Shown here piece after piece: positions 41,205 to 51,224 of a stretch of 64,000 nucleotides of DNA. Origin of the DNA: Tetrapisispora phaffii CBS 4417 (Eukaryota > Ascomycota > Saccharomycetes > Saccharomycetales > Saccharomycetaceae); assembly GCF_000236905.1 (NCBI RefSeq), contig NC_016520.1, forward strand, positions 744,001 to 808,000, read 5' to 3'. Numbering within the stretch: the stretch's first letter is position 1; each line of letters begins with the position of its first letter. The position numbers and the translations under genes are program-made. The notes under the pieces were generated by a model. The model saw only the letters and a list, made by a program, of their open reading frames with translations, did no database searches and had not been told where the DNA came from.

Positions 41205-41861
41205 GTTATTTGTAACCTCAGCATCCAAGGTGACGCTATTCTCTTCTGTTATATTATTATTTAAGTTATTAAGACATATATTAGTTTTTATAATCTATTT
41301 AGAGTTTTCAACCTTTCATGGGAAGTATTTCAAAACTTTTTCCAAATGTTGTCCATTAATATCAAGACGTAAAATAATTCCAATTGGTTTTTCTGGTAAC
41401 AATGCATCCTTCAACAATCTCATCAACAAAATATCTAAGACAAAAATATAATCTTAACTTTATCTTTGTAATAATTGAATTGTAACATATTTCTCCAGAT
41501 AATATAAACCTTAATACACTCTCATTCCTGACCCTATTTCCTTTCTAATAACAACCACAAGGTTAATAACATATTTGTTTCTTGCACGCGCCAGACTTCA
41601 TTTGGCATCAGGTCGATAGTTTTGAAACTGAAAAATTTCAAATAAAATTTTTTTAGGTGATGAGCATCTACATATTTATATATAAATGATACGATTGTAA
41701 TTTACGTTCTTAAGGGACTTCAAATAATTCAATTATTTTATCTGTTTAATTCTTTTTTCGTGATTATTTTTAATATCTTTCAATATTATTTTTAAAATAC
41801 CAAATATTGTAAAATAAGTCCTCGTATAGCTTCTTTATTTGATATATACTACCATTGAACA
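41205..41861. promoter_or_regulatory. SPE3 upstream region
   Basis: 657 bp from the LTR end to the SPE3 start. A plus-strand open frame that begins in the LTR runs to 41451 but lacks an ATG in the right place and any family features. The part from 41600 is AT-rich promoter. Confidence 0.4.
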
Positions 41862-42746
41862 ATGTCCCAAGAAATTACTCATCCTACAATCGTTGATGGT
41901 TGGTTCAGAGAGATCTCTGACACCATGTGGCCAGGTCAAGCTATGACTTTAAAGGTTGAAAAAGTCTTACATCATGAAAAATCTAAATACCAAGATGTTT
42001 TGATTTTCAAGTCTACCACTTACGGTAACGTTTTAGTTTTGGATAACGTTATTCAAGTCACTGAACGTGATGAATTCTCATACCAAGAAATGATCACTCA
42101 TTTAGCTATGAACTCTCACCCAAACCCAAAGAAAGTCTTAGTCATTGGTGGTGGTGATGGTGGTGTCTTAAGAGAAGTTGTTAAACACGAATCTGTCGAA
42201 GAAGCATGGTTATGTGACATTGACGAAGCTGTTATCAGATTATCTAAAGAATATTTACCTGAAATGTCTTCCGTTTACTCTCATCCAAAAGTCAGAACCC
42301 ACATCGGTGATGGTTTCCAATTCTTAAGAGACTACCAAAACACTTTTGATGTCATCATCACTGACTCATCTGACCCAGAAGGTCCAGCTGAAACTTTATT
42401 CCAAAAGTCCTATTTTGAATTATTAAACAGTGCTTTAACAGAAAAGGGTGTTATTAGTACTCAAGCTGAAAGCATGTGGTTACACTTACCAATTATTAAA
42501 GATTTAAAGAAAGCGTGTGGCGAAGTTTTCCCAGTTGCCGAATATGCTTATACTACAATCCCAACTTATCCATCTGGTCAAATTGGTTTTATGATTTGTT
42601 CCAAAGATAAGAATGCTAATGTTAAGAAGCCACTTCGTGAAATTTCAAATGAAAAAGAATTGGAATTATACAGATACTACAACAAGCGTATTCATGAAAC
42701 CTCTTTCGTCCTACCAACTTGGGTTGGCAAAGAACTAAATCAATAG
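41862..42746 (+). CDS. SPE3: Spermidine synthase
   Basis: Transfers an aminopropyl group from decarboxylated S-adenosylmethionine to putrescine, forming spermidine. Spermidine is needed in yeast for hypusine formation on eIF5A. The 294 residues match S. cerevisiae Spe3 (293). Family landmarks are [20 protein letters not shown] at the N terminus, [13 protein letters not shown] (about residues 92-104, cofactor binding), CDIDEAV with the acidic residue (about 120), [17 protein letters not shown] (about 163, catalytic aspartates) and [14 protein letters not shown] (about 234). It is YPR069C in S. cerevisiae and the first conserved gene after the island. Confidence 0.97.
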   Translation: MSQEITHPTIVDGWFREISDTMWPGQAMTLKVEKVLHHEKSKYQDVLIFKSTTYGNVLVLDNVIQVTERDEFSYQEMITHLAMNSHPNPKKVLVIGGGDGGVLREVVKHESVEEAWLCDIDEAVIRLSKEYLPEMSSVYSHPKVRTHIGDGFQFLRDYQNTFDVIITDSSDPEGPAETLFQKSYFELLNSALTEKGVISTQAESMWLHLPIIKDLKKACGEVFPVAEYAYTTIPTYPSGQIGFMICSKDKNANVKKPLREISNEKELELYRYYNKRIHETSFVLPTWVGKELNQ

Positions 42747-43025
42747 AAAAATTATTCTTTTTCTAACAATTATATACTGTTTTTGTAAATTATATCTGTC
42801 ATCAAATAATAGAATTTTAGAACAATTTTATTAAAACCCATTTGAACTCAAACCTATTATACCTATCACAATTTTTACGTTAAAAAGGTTCAACTACTGA
42901 TGGAGGCAAGTAGATTTCCACGAATTTTAATTAAATGTCAACAACTGTGTAAAAATCTATTCTCATAATTACATCAATATATGCACACTGTAGTACAAAG
43001 TTTTTCTACAACTTTTCATGTTTTC

Positions 43026-44381
43026 TTAAATCAATTTCATTTCTTTCATAGCAGGCTCCCAACTGGAATTCCATCTTTTTCCTGCTTCTAGTATAACATT
43101 CCTTTTTAAACTATCTAATAATTCAGGGTCTTTCATTGCAAAAATTAAAGATTCATGAAGTTCTCTTCTATCAGTAAATTTTAAACCGTTTTTCTTATGA
43201 ACTACTAGTTCGTTCAAAACTGGATAATTCAAAGCAATCACAGGCAAACCAGATCCATTCATATCTAAAATTTTCATTGGTAAGTCTAAACCAGAACTTG
43301 ATGCATGTAAAGACACACCATAATCACATAAACGCAATAATTTTGGGTAATCCTCTGCTGATAACCATAAAAATTCAATTTTACAAAGTTTCCAGTCATG
43401 GTTTGCTACTTGCTTCATAATCTCTTCTTTCATAGGCCCTTTACCCGTAATAAAACATATAATCTTTGGTAAATTATTATCAAATTTTTGATAAGTGTGC
43501 TCATAAATCTTTAATGCACCAACCAATATCTTGATATCTTCATCAGGAGTGAAGGAAGTCGAGGTTACAAGGATTTTATCACCTTTTATTATATCAAAAT
43601 CTGACGGGATAAAATCTTTAATAAAATCTTCCTTTTTTATAATCGACAAACGTTCTTCAATTGTTCCATTAAAGGGTTGGAATTTGTGAGGTGGTCTGTC
43701 ATACAATACAAAACATTTTGCAGGGTTTAATCCAAAACGTTCTACCAAATAAGTTTTCATTGCCTCAGTTACTGTGATATTATAATTTGCAAATCTAGAA
43801 AATATGTACTCGATCATATATGCACATAATACTAATGGATGATAAAAGTTTTGATTAAATTTTAACTGCAAAATAGAATATCCTAAATTATGCCAATCTA
43901 TGATTAATTTACAACCTGTCAATCTGTAAATAACAGCAAGTGGCAAAATTGGAATGGTTGGAGGATTCTGTACCAACAGATAATTACTACCTCTTAAATA
44001 CCATAACTGTTTAACGATTGTGAATATTTGAAATAATACTTTTTTCAATAAGAATAACAAACTCTTAGTATTCCTAGTATTCTCATAAATTGGAATCTCA
44101 TGAATAGTGATATTTTCATCATCGATGATATCTTTTGGAATGGAGTCCGTAACATATCCACATAACTCGACGTCATATCCATGTTCGCTAAAACTCAAAG
44201 CATGGTAACACATTCTTGGAGAATGTCCAATTTCACCAATAACATAAATGATTATCCTTTTCTTCGTAGATTTAGTTCCATAAAATATGTATGGTAGGAG
44301 TAAATACGTAAGCAATGGAAGCACTAGGTAAATTATCGCCATCACTATTAACCAATGACTAACGTCATATAAACCTAACAT
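43026..44381 (-). CDS. ALG1: Chitobiosyldiphosphodolichol beta-mannosyltransferase Alg1
   Basis: Adds the first mannose, from GDP-mannose, to the GlcNAc2-PP-dolichol oligosaccharide on the cytosolic face of the ER. An essential step in N-glycosylation. The 451-residue protein (449 in S. cerevisiae) has an N-terminal membrane segment (about residues 9-33), a Rossmann-like first half starting IIIYVIGEIGHSPRMCYHALSF, and the GT33/GT4-type C half. The latter includes VTSTSFTPDEDI (about 270) and the donor-site region ASSSGLDLPMKILDMNGSGLPVIAL (about 357-381). The frame is intact. It lies near AIM3 in the same order and orientation as YBR110W/YBR108W. Confidence 0.95.
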   Translation of the reverse strand: MLGLYDVSHWLIVMAIIYLVLPLLTYLLLPYIFYGTKSTKKRIIIYVIGEIGHSPRMCYHALSFSEHGYDVELCGYVTDSIPKDIIDDENITIHEIPIYENTRNTKSLLFLLKKVLFQIFTIVKQLWYLRGSNYLLVQNPPTIPILPLAVIYRLTGCKLIIDWHNLGYSILQLKFNQNFYHPLVLCAYMIEYIFSRFANYNITVTEAMKTYLVERFGLNPAKCFVLYDRPPHKFQPFNGTIEERLSIIKKEDFIKDFIPSDFDIIKGDKILVTSTSFTPDEDIKILVGALKIYEHTYQKFDNNLPKIICFITGKGPMKEEIMKQVANHDWKLCKIEFLWLSAEDYPKLLRLCDYGVSLHASSSGLDLPMKILDMNGSGLPVIALNYPVLNELVVHKKNGLKFTDRRELHESLIFAMKDPELLDSLKRNVILEAGKRWNSSWEPAMKEMKLI

Positions 44382-44803
44382 TGTTTAAAGTTCTGCTGAA
44401 ATTTATGTTTAATTATCGTCCTAGCTAACCTTTGTAAAGAACATACAAACGAAAATTAAACTGATATTCAATTGGTATAGGTACTATTATATATCAACTT
44501 TTTATCTGTTTAATTCAATAAAATGTTGAATTTTTAATCTCATCAGCAAACATTACTTTTCAATTATATATTGAAGTATACAATATTCACGCTTTCAAAA
44601 AAGGTGTATATGGTCAAGTGCGACAGTGCGATAAATCCATTTTGCTTACTAGTTCAATCACAGGAAAGAGATCACTGCAAGCTTAATAAAAATAAAACAT
44701 CAGTCTTTTATAAATTAATTTGTTCATCACTGCATTATGTCATTAAATGTCTATGAAGTAATACAAAATCGTAATAACTTTTATATACAATGTAAATAAA
44801 ACA
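44382..44803. other. AIM3-ALG1 intergenic region
   Basis: 422 bp of AT-rich sequence holding the ALG1 promoter and the AIM3 3' region. No gene seen. Confidence 0.35.
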
Positions 44804-47476
44804 CTATTTATGTAACCGGTCATTTTCAACTGGAACGGCTTGCTTTAAGTATTTTTGAAATGGGTTAAATTCATCATCATTATCTTCTGGGAATTCAGTT
44901 GCCTTCCCAGAAGAACCCTGATCATTGTGTAATTTTAATGCTTCTTTCTTTGCTGGAACAACAGGTGGCTTGGTTTTTAAAGTATCCTTTTTTCTTGGGA
45001 TAATTGGCGGGGATTTTTTCTGTGTTTGTTCCCTCATCGAAGAATTGGCGCTGGGAGGAACATTTTTTATGCTGCCTGTTTTCTTTAACTTCATTTTATT
45101 CAAAACTTGTGATAATTCACTATCCTCAACTATGGCTGAACTATTAGCACTGGATTGCGTTTTATTGTAAATATCTTTTGAATCAGAATTTTCAGGATCA
45201 GTAGATACTTCACTATTCAGTGATTTATTCAAATTCTTAGGTTTTGGTTTTACAAGTGGTGGCGGAGCTTTCTTTCCAGGGCGTGATCTTGAGTTATTTG
45301 TCACTGGCAATACTGGGGTTTTTCTAATCTCAATGTCATTCGATGGATCTGTTGATACATGTCTGAAGGGTTTTGGTGGAGGTGCAAAATTGGAAATAGG
45401 TATCTCGGAGCTCAACTTAATTCCTGTATTAGTTGGAGTACTCTCACTACCATCATCCGAAGCTGTAATTGGCTCAGGAGCAACATGAGTAAGACTGTTA
45501 ATAGAAATGTTATGAGATGGAGGTGGAGGTTGAAGACCTTTGAATGAAGGTTTATTATCCAACCTGGAATCACCTGATGACAAAACACCGCTCTTATTTT
45601 TATCTAAATTATCTGAATCCATTGGAGAGGCCCTATATGGTTTTGGAGGTGGTAAAAAATCTTTTACAGGGTTAGACGGTTTAGTTTCTTGGGTAATTGG
45701 GTTATCTGTTTTTCTTATTAAACTTGGAGCAGTTCTTCTTTGTGGTAATTGTAGAGCAGTTGTAGCACTGCTATTGATCTTACGAGGAGCAGCAGGAGCC
45801 TTGTCTTGATTAACTACGGCATTATATGGTCTTGGAGGTGGAGCAAAATTGACTTTAGCTAAATTATCGTATGAGCCGGCAATGCCAATTCTTTCTACTT
45901 CAGGTTCCTCACTACTCTTTTGAGCATCTTGTGAAGTTCCTGAATTATTTAAAGTTTCATTTAATTCATCAGGGATATCGATATCGGTCATTTTTATAGG
46001 TGGACTGGATCTAGGAGTTTCTTGGCTAAAAGAAGCGGATGTTAAAGACTGCGCAGTGGGACTGTTGACAGTATTTAATCCCCTATCTTTATGGGTAGGA
46101 GGTGGTGGTAGCGCTGTCGTATCAATTGAAGGAATATTAATTCTCTTACTGTCACGTTCTTGACCACTAGCACTTGGATCATATGGTGTGATATTAACAG
46201 CCGAATTATATGCTACTGAACTAGCATCACCTTGTGTAGAATATACTGCGTCTGCTGAGGGTACAAACTCAGCACTAACAGTATTTCCATAAACGCTTGG
46301 ATGCGGTACTTGTCTATTTACAGCAGTATAGGTCGGTGTAAATGTTGACGGATCGCTTACATTATTTACTACTGCTACATTTGGAGTATTCATTATAGCT
46401 TCAGTCTCATTGTTTGAAACTGGATGTTGCTGTAGAAGTTTGTCTTGTGATTGATTTTGTAGTTGATTTTGTAGTTGGTGTACAAAAGGTACTTCATTAC
46501 TTGGCGTTTTTACAGGTTGTGGACTATCTCCAGTTATCGGCGACTGTGAAAAAGTAGGTTGAGTTAAATTTTGATGCTGAAGTTGAGCTTGGTTTGTTGG
46601 ATAATTAAACGGTAGTTCAACTGATGCTTCACTTTGCAATTGATTTTCCTGATTTTGTACTTGTGCTACAGGTGGTTGAGCTAAAAATTGCTGTGGTAAA
46701 GAAGGAGATCCTACCGGTGCAGCACTTTTGTATTGAGCTTGGTTTACAGAATGTTGTGCTTGTTGTACTGATCGTTGAGGAGGCGGCGGAACAGAGCGTT
46801 GATTTGTTTCTACCTGAAGAGGTTGCTGTGTCTGCAGAGGCTGTTGATACTGAGCTTGTGGAGGTTGCTGATATTGAGGTTGTGGTTGTGGAGATTGCTG
46901 ATACTGGGCCTGTGGAGATTGCTGATACTGGGCCTGTGGAGGTTGCTGATACTGAGGTTGTGGAGGTTGCTGATATTGAGGTTGTGGTTGTGGAGATTGC
47001 TGATACTGGGCCTGTGGAGGTTGCTGATACTGAGGTTGTGGGAGTTGCTGACCCTGTGAAGGTTGCTGAACCTGTGAAGGTTGCTGATATTGTGGTTGTA
47101 GAGGCTGTTGAGATGCAGCGTTGTTTGGAAATTGCCCCCCCATTGCTGTTGTTGCCTCGATCACCTGCCCATCAGGGCCATACTGTTTTTGACCTGCTCT
47201 AATAGGTGGTGCAGGAAACGAAGCAGGATCTTGTAATCGGTTTGGTGGGGGTGTATACTTATAGCCTTCATTATCGTCTTCATCTTCCCCAGAATAATCC
47301 TCATCATCCTTGTGTTTTGTAGTTCCATCCCTTTGACTTTTGCTGTTCTTATAATGCTTCTTACCTGCAGAATAACCAGTTTTTGCTACTGTTTTAGTAC
47401 CGTTATAACCAGCTTTACCAACTGTTTTTAATCCAGAATAAATAGAATCCTTATTATTTGCCCAAAAACCACTCAT
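44804..47476 (-). CDS. AIM3: Actin-patch proline-rich protein Aim3
   Basis: Aim3 binds Rvs167 at actin patches and inhibits barbed-end actin elongation together with Abp1. The 890 residues compare with about 947 in S. cerevisiae. The N terminus is conserved (WANNKDSIYSGLKTVGKAGYNGTK, then GKKHYKNSKSQRDG). Then comes a very long Gln/Pro-rich part with many repeats of the PQYQQPPQ type (about residues 120-220). Later there are repeated proline motifs of the SH3-ligand kind (FAPPPRPY, FLPPPKPY, LQPPPPSH, FAPPPKPFRH). The C terminus is lysine/proline-rich and ends close to VPVENDRLHK, as in yeast. The protein is probably largely disordered. Antisense frames in the repeat are shadows. Confidence 0.93.
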   Translation of the reverse strand: MSGFWANNKDSIYSGLKTVGKAGYNGTKTVAKTGYSAGKKHYKNSKSQRDGTTKHKDDEDYSGEDEDDNEGYKYTPPPNRLQDPASFPAPPIRAGQKQYGPDGQVIEATTAMGGQFPNNAASQQPLQPQYQQPSQVQQPSQGQQLPQPQYQQPPQAQYQQSPQPQPQYQQPPQPQYQQPPQAQYQQSPQAQYQQSPQPQPQYQQPPQAQYQQPLQTQQPLQVETNQRSVPPPPQRSVQQAQHSVNQAQYKSAAPVGSPSLPQQFLAQPPVAQVQNQENQLQSEASVELPFNYPTNQAQLQHQNLTQPTFSQSPITGDSPQPVKTPSNEVPFVHQLQNQLQNQSQDKLLQQHPVSNNETEAIMNTPNVAVVNNVSDPSTFTPTYTAVNRQVPHPSVYGNTVSAEFVPSADAVYSTQGDASSVAYNSAVNITPYDPSASGQERDSKRINIPSIDTTALPPPPTHKDRGLNTVNSPTAQSLTSASFSQETPRSSPPIKMTDIDIPDELNETLNNSGTSQDAQKSSEEPEVERIGIAGSYDNLAKVNFAPPPRPYNAVVNQDKAPAAPRKINSSATTALQLPQRRTAPSLIRKTDNPITQETKPSNPVKDFLPPPKPYRASPMDSDNLDKNKSGVLSSGDSRLDNKPSFKGLQPPPPSHNISINSLTHVAPEPITASDDGSESTPTNTGIKLSSEIPISNFAPPPKPFRHVSTDPSNDIEIRKTPVLPVTNNSRSRPGKKAPPPLVKPKPKNLNKSLNSEVSTDPENSDSKDIYNKTQSSANSSAIVEDSELSQVLNKMKLKKTGSIKNVPPSANSSMREQTQKKSPPIIPRKKDTLKTKPPVVPAKKEALKLHNDQGSSGKATEFPEDNDDEFNPFQKYLKQAVPVENDRLHK
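46850..47120 (-). repeat. PQ(Y/A)QQ(P/S)-coding tandem repeat in AIM3
   Basis: Near-identical 24-27 bp units in tandem encode Gln/Pro/Tyr-rich peptide repeats of AIM3. Units differ by PPQ/SPQ substitutions and by AQYQQ versus PQYQQ. Repeat number is likely to vary between strains through slippage or unequal exchange. Confidence 0.7.
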
Positions 47477-47947
47477 AGTTTAACTAAATGTCCTAGGATG
47501 CTATTGTTTGAAATCAATTGTAATGCTGTTACCGAATTAATAGTATAAGAAAATCAATAAAACTGTGACAAATACCTACTTCAATGAATAATACACAATC
47601 AATTTAAGCTTTCCTTTTTTAAATATGACTTTTACAATATCTTTCTTTACTTTCCCATTGAATAATACTCCTTTTCCTTTTCCTTTTTACCTATTTGATT
47701 TTAATATTCGCTCTATCTTTTATTATTGTTAATATTTCAGATTTCGATTTAGGTGAATTAAGAGAATATATGAACTAATTATTTATATAATGAAGTATAT
47801 AAACCTGTCTATGACCAGGCACACTTTAGTGACTGTGGTAAATTATAAACTCTCGCTCGTTACTGTTAAGATAAATTTTCATTATATTTATATATTCATT
47901 CAAATCGAGCTATAACTATATATCGTATATTGTCCTATTTCTTTTCG
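47477..47947. promoter_or_regulatory. AIM3/IML3 divergent promoter region
   Basis: 471 bp of AT-rich sequence between the divergent starts. No gene seen. Confidence 0.35.
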
Positions 47948-48679
47948 ATGCCCTATGCCTGGAGTTTTTATGCTGTTGATAAATATATAAATCTTGAAGA
48001 GCATTACAATGAGTTAGAAAAATTATTCAGAAACTCGTTGAATATCTATAAAAACGTGATAGAAGAAGATCAAGATTTAAATTCGTCGACAAAGAACACT
48101 TATAGTTGTTTTGAACTTGAATATGAAGTTATTGGCGATGGCAGGTTCAAAATTATGTGCATAGAGAACAATGATTTAGAAATACCAATGGTATTTTGTT
48201 ATGCAGGTACAGATGAGAGGTATAGTTTTATATTTATCGAATGGTTGAAGTCAGAGATAAATTGTATAATATGGAAGTTACAGTTTAATAATATTCAAAT
48301 GATAGATATCTGTGATACTGCTGTTTCTCCAAATTCTTTTAATAATGGTAATTTTAATAATATTGATTACAAATTTTACAACGCATTATTCGTTTTTGAT
48401 CTTAAAACAACTGATGATAATTTAAAGAAGATGAATTTTGAGGTGCCTGCAAGTAGTTGTAGAAAATTATTTAGATCCAATGAGAAACCTTTTAAAAATT
48501 CAATTCTGCCCTATATTTACGAAGAAACTGGCATCAAGACAGATATCATACCTTTAAATTCAATAACTTTATTAAATCATTTAAAGATTACGAAATATAA
48601 TACTATCACCACTGCATTTTCCATGAGAGATAACATCATCCATACAATATTAAAACAAGTTCAAAATTCAAAAGAATGA
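47948..48679 (+). CDS. IML3: Kinetochore CENP-L-like protein Iml3
   Basis: Iml3 forms a heterodimer with Chl4 (CENP-L/CENP-N) in the inner kinetochore Ctf19 complex and supports pericentric cohesin loading. The 243-residue product from the ATG at 47948 compares with 245 in S. cerevisiae. It begins MPYAWSFYAVDK, like the yeast start. Conserved internal parts are MVFCYAGTDERYSFIFIEWLKSE (about 83-105), FNNGNFNN with the following strand, and ILPYIYEETGIKTDIIPL near residue 194. The frame extends upstream to 47930 only through a TTG. It lies next to AIM3 in the YBR107C position and orientation. Confidence 0.88.
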   Translation: MPYAWSFYAVDKYINLEEHYNELEKLFRNSLNIYKNVIEEDQDLNSSTKNTYSCFELEYEVIGDGRFKIMCIENNDLEIPMVFCYAGTDERYSFIFIEWLKSEINCIIWKLQFNNIQMIDICDTAVSPNSFNNGNFNNIDYKFYNALFVFDLKTTDDNLKKMNFEVPASSCRKLFRSNEKPFKNSILPYIYEETGIKTDIIPLNSITLLNHLKITKYNTITTAFSMRDNIIHTILKQVQNSKE

Positions 48680-48808
48680 TAAGAATATGATTTATTAGCT
48701 GCTTTGATATTTAAATAATACCGTAATAATAATAATAATATATACAGTAATGAATATACACGATATGAACTATGTATACTATGCCAAATAATGTGTTAGA
48801 AATCTTCA

Positions 48809-49552
48809 TTAGATATCAACATCAAAACTACTTCCACAACCACAGGAGCTTTTCATGTTGCCACCTTTGATCTTAAAAGTTGAACCTATAAGTTCCGTTG
48901 TGTAGGTTAAGTAGGTTTTGTTTAATATTTTCAATGAACTTTTATCTGTTACTATGGCGGCAGAATTAGGAAATTCATAGATTACTTTTTTATCATTCAA
49001 TGATGACTCTGGGACCTCATCCATGTCAAAATCATCGAACATTTCATCATCAAGCTCATCATCAAGCTCATCAGCATTACTATCAGAATTCTTAGTAACT
49101 AAGGGGTCATTTTTACTTGATTTTATAAGATTATCACCAAAGTCTTTCTTAATTAGAGTGAGTTCTTCGAAGGGAATTAATTTTAGATTGTATTGAAAGC
49201 CATGACAACCACCACTTTCAACAGATATTTTCAACGATTGTTTAGATTCTTTGAAAATGTCGGCTAATCTTTTTACAGCTCTCTCTGTTACATTGAAATA
49301 TAAGGTCGAATCTTTATTGATGACGTTCGAAGGCTCCACAAATTTCTCATCTAAATCTGCCTTCAAATTATTGCTTTCGGTACTTTTATTAGGGTCTGAT
49401 GTTGAAGTTGAGTAAAAACGTATTTTAGGTAATGATTCTTGGAATATCAGTGGGTTTTGGAAGACATGATTTGTTCGCAGTACTTTTGATGCTCCTAATA
49501 TACCAAATACAGCTTTATTGCTCACAGGATTAGACTTTATATTCATAAACAT
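48809..49552 (-). CDS. ISA2: Mitochondrial Fe-S assembly protein Isa2
   Basis: A-type Fe-S assembly protein needed, with Isa1 and Iba57, for maturing 4Fe-4S enzymes such as aconitase. The 247 residues are longer than S. cerevisiae Isa2 (185). The N-terminal ~45 residues are basic and hydroxylated, as in a mitochondrial presequence. The A-type fold has the conserved cysteines: C116 in SGGCHGFQY and C237/C239 in SSCGCGSS. A long acidic insertion (about residues 141-185, with DELDDELDDEMFDDFDMDE) interrupts the fold between two strands and explains most of the extra length. It is YPR067W in S. cerevisiae, with UBA3 (YPR066W) next. Confidence 0.92.
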   Translation of the reverse strand: MFMNIKSNPVSNKAVFGILGASKVLRTNHVFQNPLIFQESLPKIRFYSTSTSDPNKSTESNNLKADLDEKFVEPSNVINKDSTLYFNVTERAVKRLADIFKESKQSLKISVESGGCHGFQYNLKLIPFEELTLIKKDFGDNLIKSSKNDPLVTKNSDSNADELDDELDDEMFDDFDMDEVPESSLNDKKVIYEFPNSAAIVTDKSSLKILNKTYLTYTTELIGSTFKIKGGNMKSSCGCGSSFDVDI

Positions 49553-49948
49553 TTTCTTGATGCAATTAAGGGCAGTTTGTATTGTGTTGAAACGGTTCGG
49601 AATAAATTTGCGGTTAAAATATTATGATGTAAAATCTTTAATGTTATTTCATATATATTACTGTTAATCATTAATACATATAATTTATTTAAAACTAAAT
49701 ACCTTTTCAGAATCGAATGCGAAACTGTATTACTCATCTGATTAATCTCTTAAATTCCAATATCGAATCACAGTTGGAAGTTTAACTTCCGCTATTAAGA
49801 AAAACAGTCACATAAAGTAATTGTAATGAGGCTGGATAAGAAGAAACATAATTATGACAAGTTTTAATGGCTGACGCCGAGGGTTGACAAGTTGTATCTT
49901 CATATATATATATATATATATACCAACTTATAATAATGTTACTTATAT
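49553..49948. promoter_or_regulatory. UBA3-ISA2 intergenic region
   Basis: 396 bp of AT-rich sequence, the ISA2 promoter side and the UBA3 3' side. A frame at 49543-49737 overlaps the ISA2 start and is not believed. A TA dinucleotide run sits at about 49902-49922. Confidence 0.4.
49902..49922. repeat. TA dinucleotide microsatellite
   Basis: A run of about ten TA units in the AT-rich interval between ISA2 and UBA3. Likely length-variable. No function inferred. Confidence 0.8.
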
Positions 49949-50908
49949 TTATATATCACCACATATCACACAGTCAGGCATCCTGTCGTGAGAAAAACTA
50001 ATTAAATATGATCCTTGAGATCCATTATAATTTGTGAAGTTTTCTAAATTATCAAAGTCACTTAAGTCGTAGTATATTTTCAATAGTTCATTGCAACATT
50101 GACCGGCAATGATTGCATTTGTTGTACATACATTTGGAATAATTTTTTTCACGATTCCAATAATGTAATTTGTATTAAATTTCAATGGGTCAAGTTCAAT
50201 ATTGTATTTATTTGCTCTTTGGATGCAATGCGATAGCAATGTGTTTTGATCCTCTTCGTTATCATAGTTCAAATTTTTCAACTCTACTGAAACCACATAC
50301 TCTATAATGTGGTCGATATTCCTTGGGTTGTTTATTATAGTACACATTGGAACTGTGAGTTGTGTAAGCGGAAATGTATCTATCGAGCACTCCCAACAAG
50401 CAGTAATACCTGGTATAATTGTCTTTGCGTGGCCTTTTAAACCTTCTACACCTCCATCTATAAACGGTATGCACTTTTCGAAATTCGTTGTTCTTGTTAA
50501 TTCAACCAATTTTTGGTTGATGAATCTGCGTGGTTCAATTGCATCCAAGCCAGAAATAACAAAATCAAATTTACTTAAGAATCCAATAGGGACCTTAGTC
50601 AAATCTTTGTAATGAGCTACAATTTTCAATTTATCTTCATTTATTAACTTTGGGAAATGTGATTTAATGTAGTTGGCTGCCACTTCAGCTTTTGATTTTC
50701 CAATATCGTTTGTAGTGAACAGGAACTGTCGATTCAGGTTAGTCAACTCGATCGTATCATAGTCAATGATATGAATCTCATTGACTATTTCATTAAGCAT
50801 AACCAGATTTTTCAGCAGTTCGCAACCTAGACCACCGGCCCCTAGTATCAAAACTTTGCATAGCATTCTTTTCAAAACAAGGTCATCACGTCGCTGTACT
50901 CGATACAT
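49949..50908 (-). CDS. UBA3: NEDD8-activating enzyme catalytic subunit Uba3
   Basis: Catalytic E1 subunit, working with Ula1, that adenylates Rub1/NEDD8 and passes it to Ubc12 for cullin modification. The 319-residue protein is near the 299 of S. cerevisiae. It has the nucleotide-binding GAGGLGCELLKNL (residues 23-35), DYDTIELTNLNRQFLF (49-64), and zinc-type cysteines C171 and C174, with a partner pair in the C-terminal CVICGDI. The catalytic thioester cysteine is C189 in TVPMCTI. The short ubiquitin-fold domain of animal Uba3 is missing, as in yeast. The ATG at 50906-50908 is followed at once by MYRVQRRDDLVLK. Confidence 0.94.
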   Translation of the reverse strand: MYRVQRRDDLVLKRMLCKVLILGAGGLGCELLKNLVMLNEIVNEIHIIDYDTIELTNLNRQFLFTTNDIGKSKAEVAANYIKSHFPKLINEDKLKIVAHYKDLTKVPIGFLSKFDFVISGLDAIEPRRFINQKLVELTRTTNFEKCIPFIDGGVEGLKGHAKTIIPGITACWECSIDTFPLTQLTVPMCTIINNPRNIDHIIEYVVSVELKNLNYDNEEDQNTLLSHCIQRANKYNIELDPLKFNTNYIIGIVKKIIPNVCTTNAIIAGQCCNELLKIYYDLSDFDNLENFTNYNGSQGSYLISFSHDRMPDCVICGDI

Positions 50909-51224
50909 GTCACAATATATACATAATAGTCTCTAAAACAAAATCTTTTAAAGCTGTTCATTGTTTTTAATATCAAGCCACTGAACATCAACCATCATAT
51001 CAAATTTCAAAATAACAAAAGCAAAAGAGCCATTCACACAAATAAGTGGCGGTTAAATTTATATGTTTTATAAGTTTATATGTATCTCAAATAAAGTGCT
51101 GACTATACATCTGGATATGTGTGTATATAGGTAAATGTATGTATATAATTCCTGTTTTCGTAAACGTGAAGAAATAAAAAGCAGATCTTTTGAAATGGCA
51201 TTGGAAGCGAAACGGTTCATGGAA
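50909..51224. other. PHO88-UBA3 intergenic region
   Basis: 316 bp of AT-rich sequence. No gene seen beyond frames overlapping the end of PHO88. Confidence 0.35.

Noticed and set aside
41146..41451. Plus-strand frame running from LTR copy 3 into flanking DNA
   Set aside because: It does not start at an ATG. The LTR's gag-type start is separated from it by a frameshift, and the tail has no Gag features.
46624..47202. 192-codon plus-strand frame opposite the AIM3 repeat
   Set aside because: It is the antisense shadow of the Gln/Pro repeat. The valine/glutamate/aspartate periodicity comes from the repeat itself.
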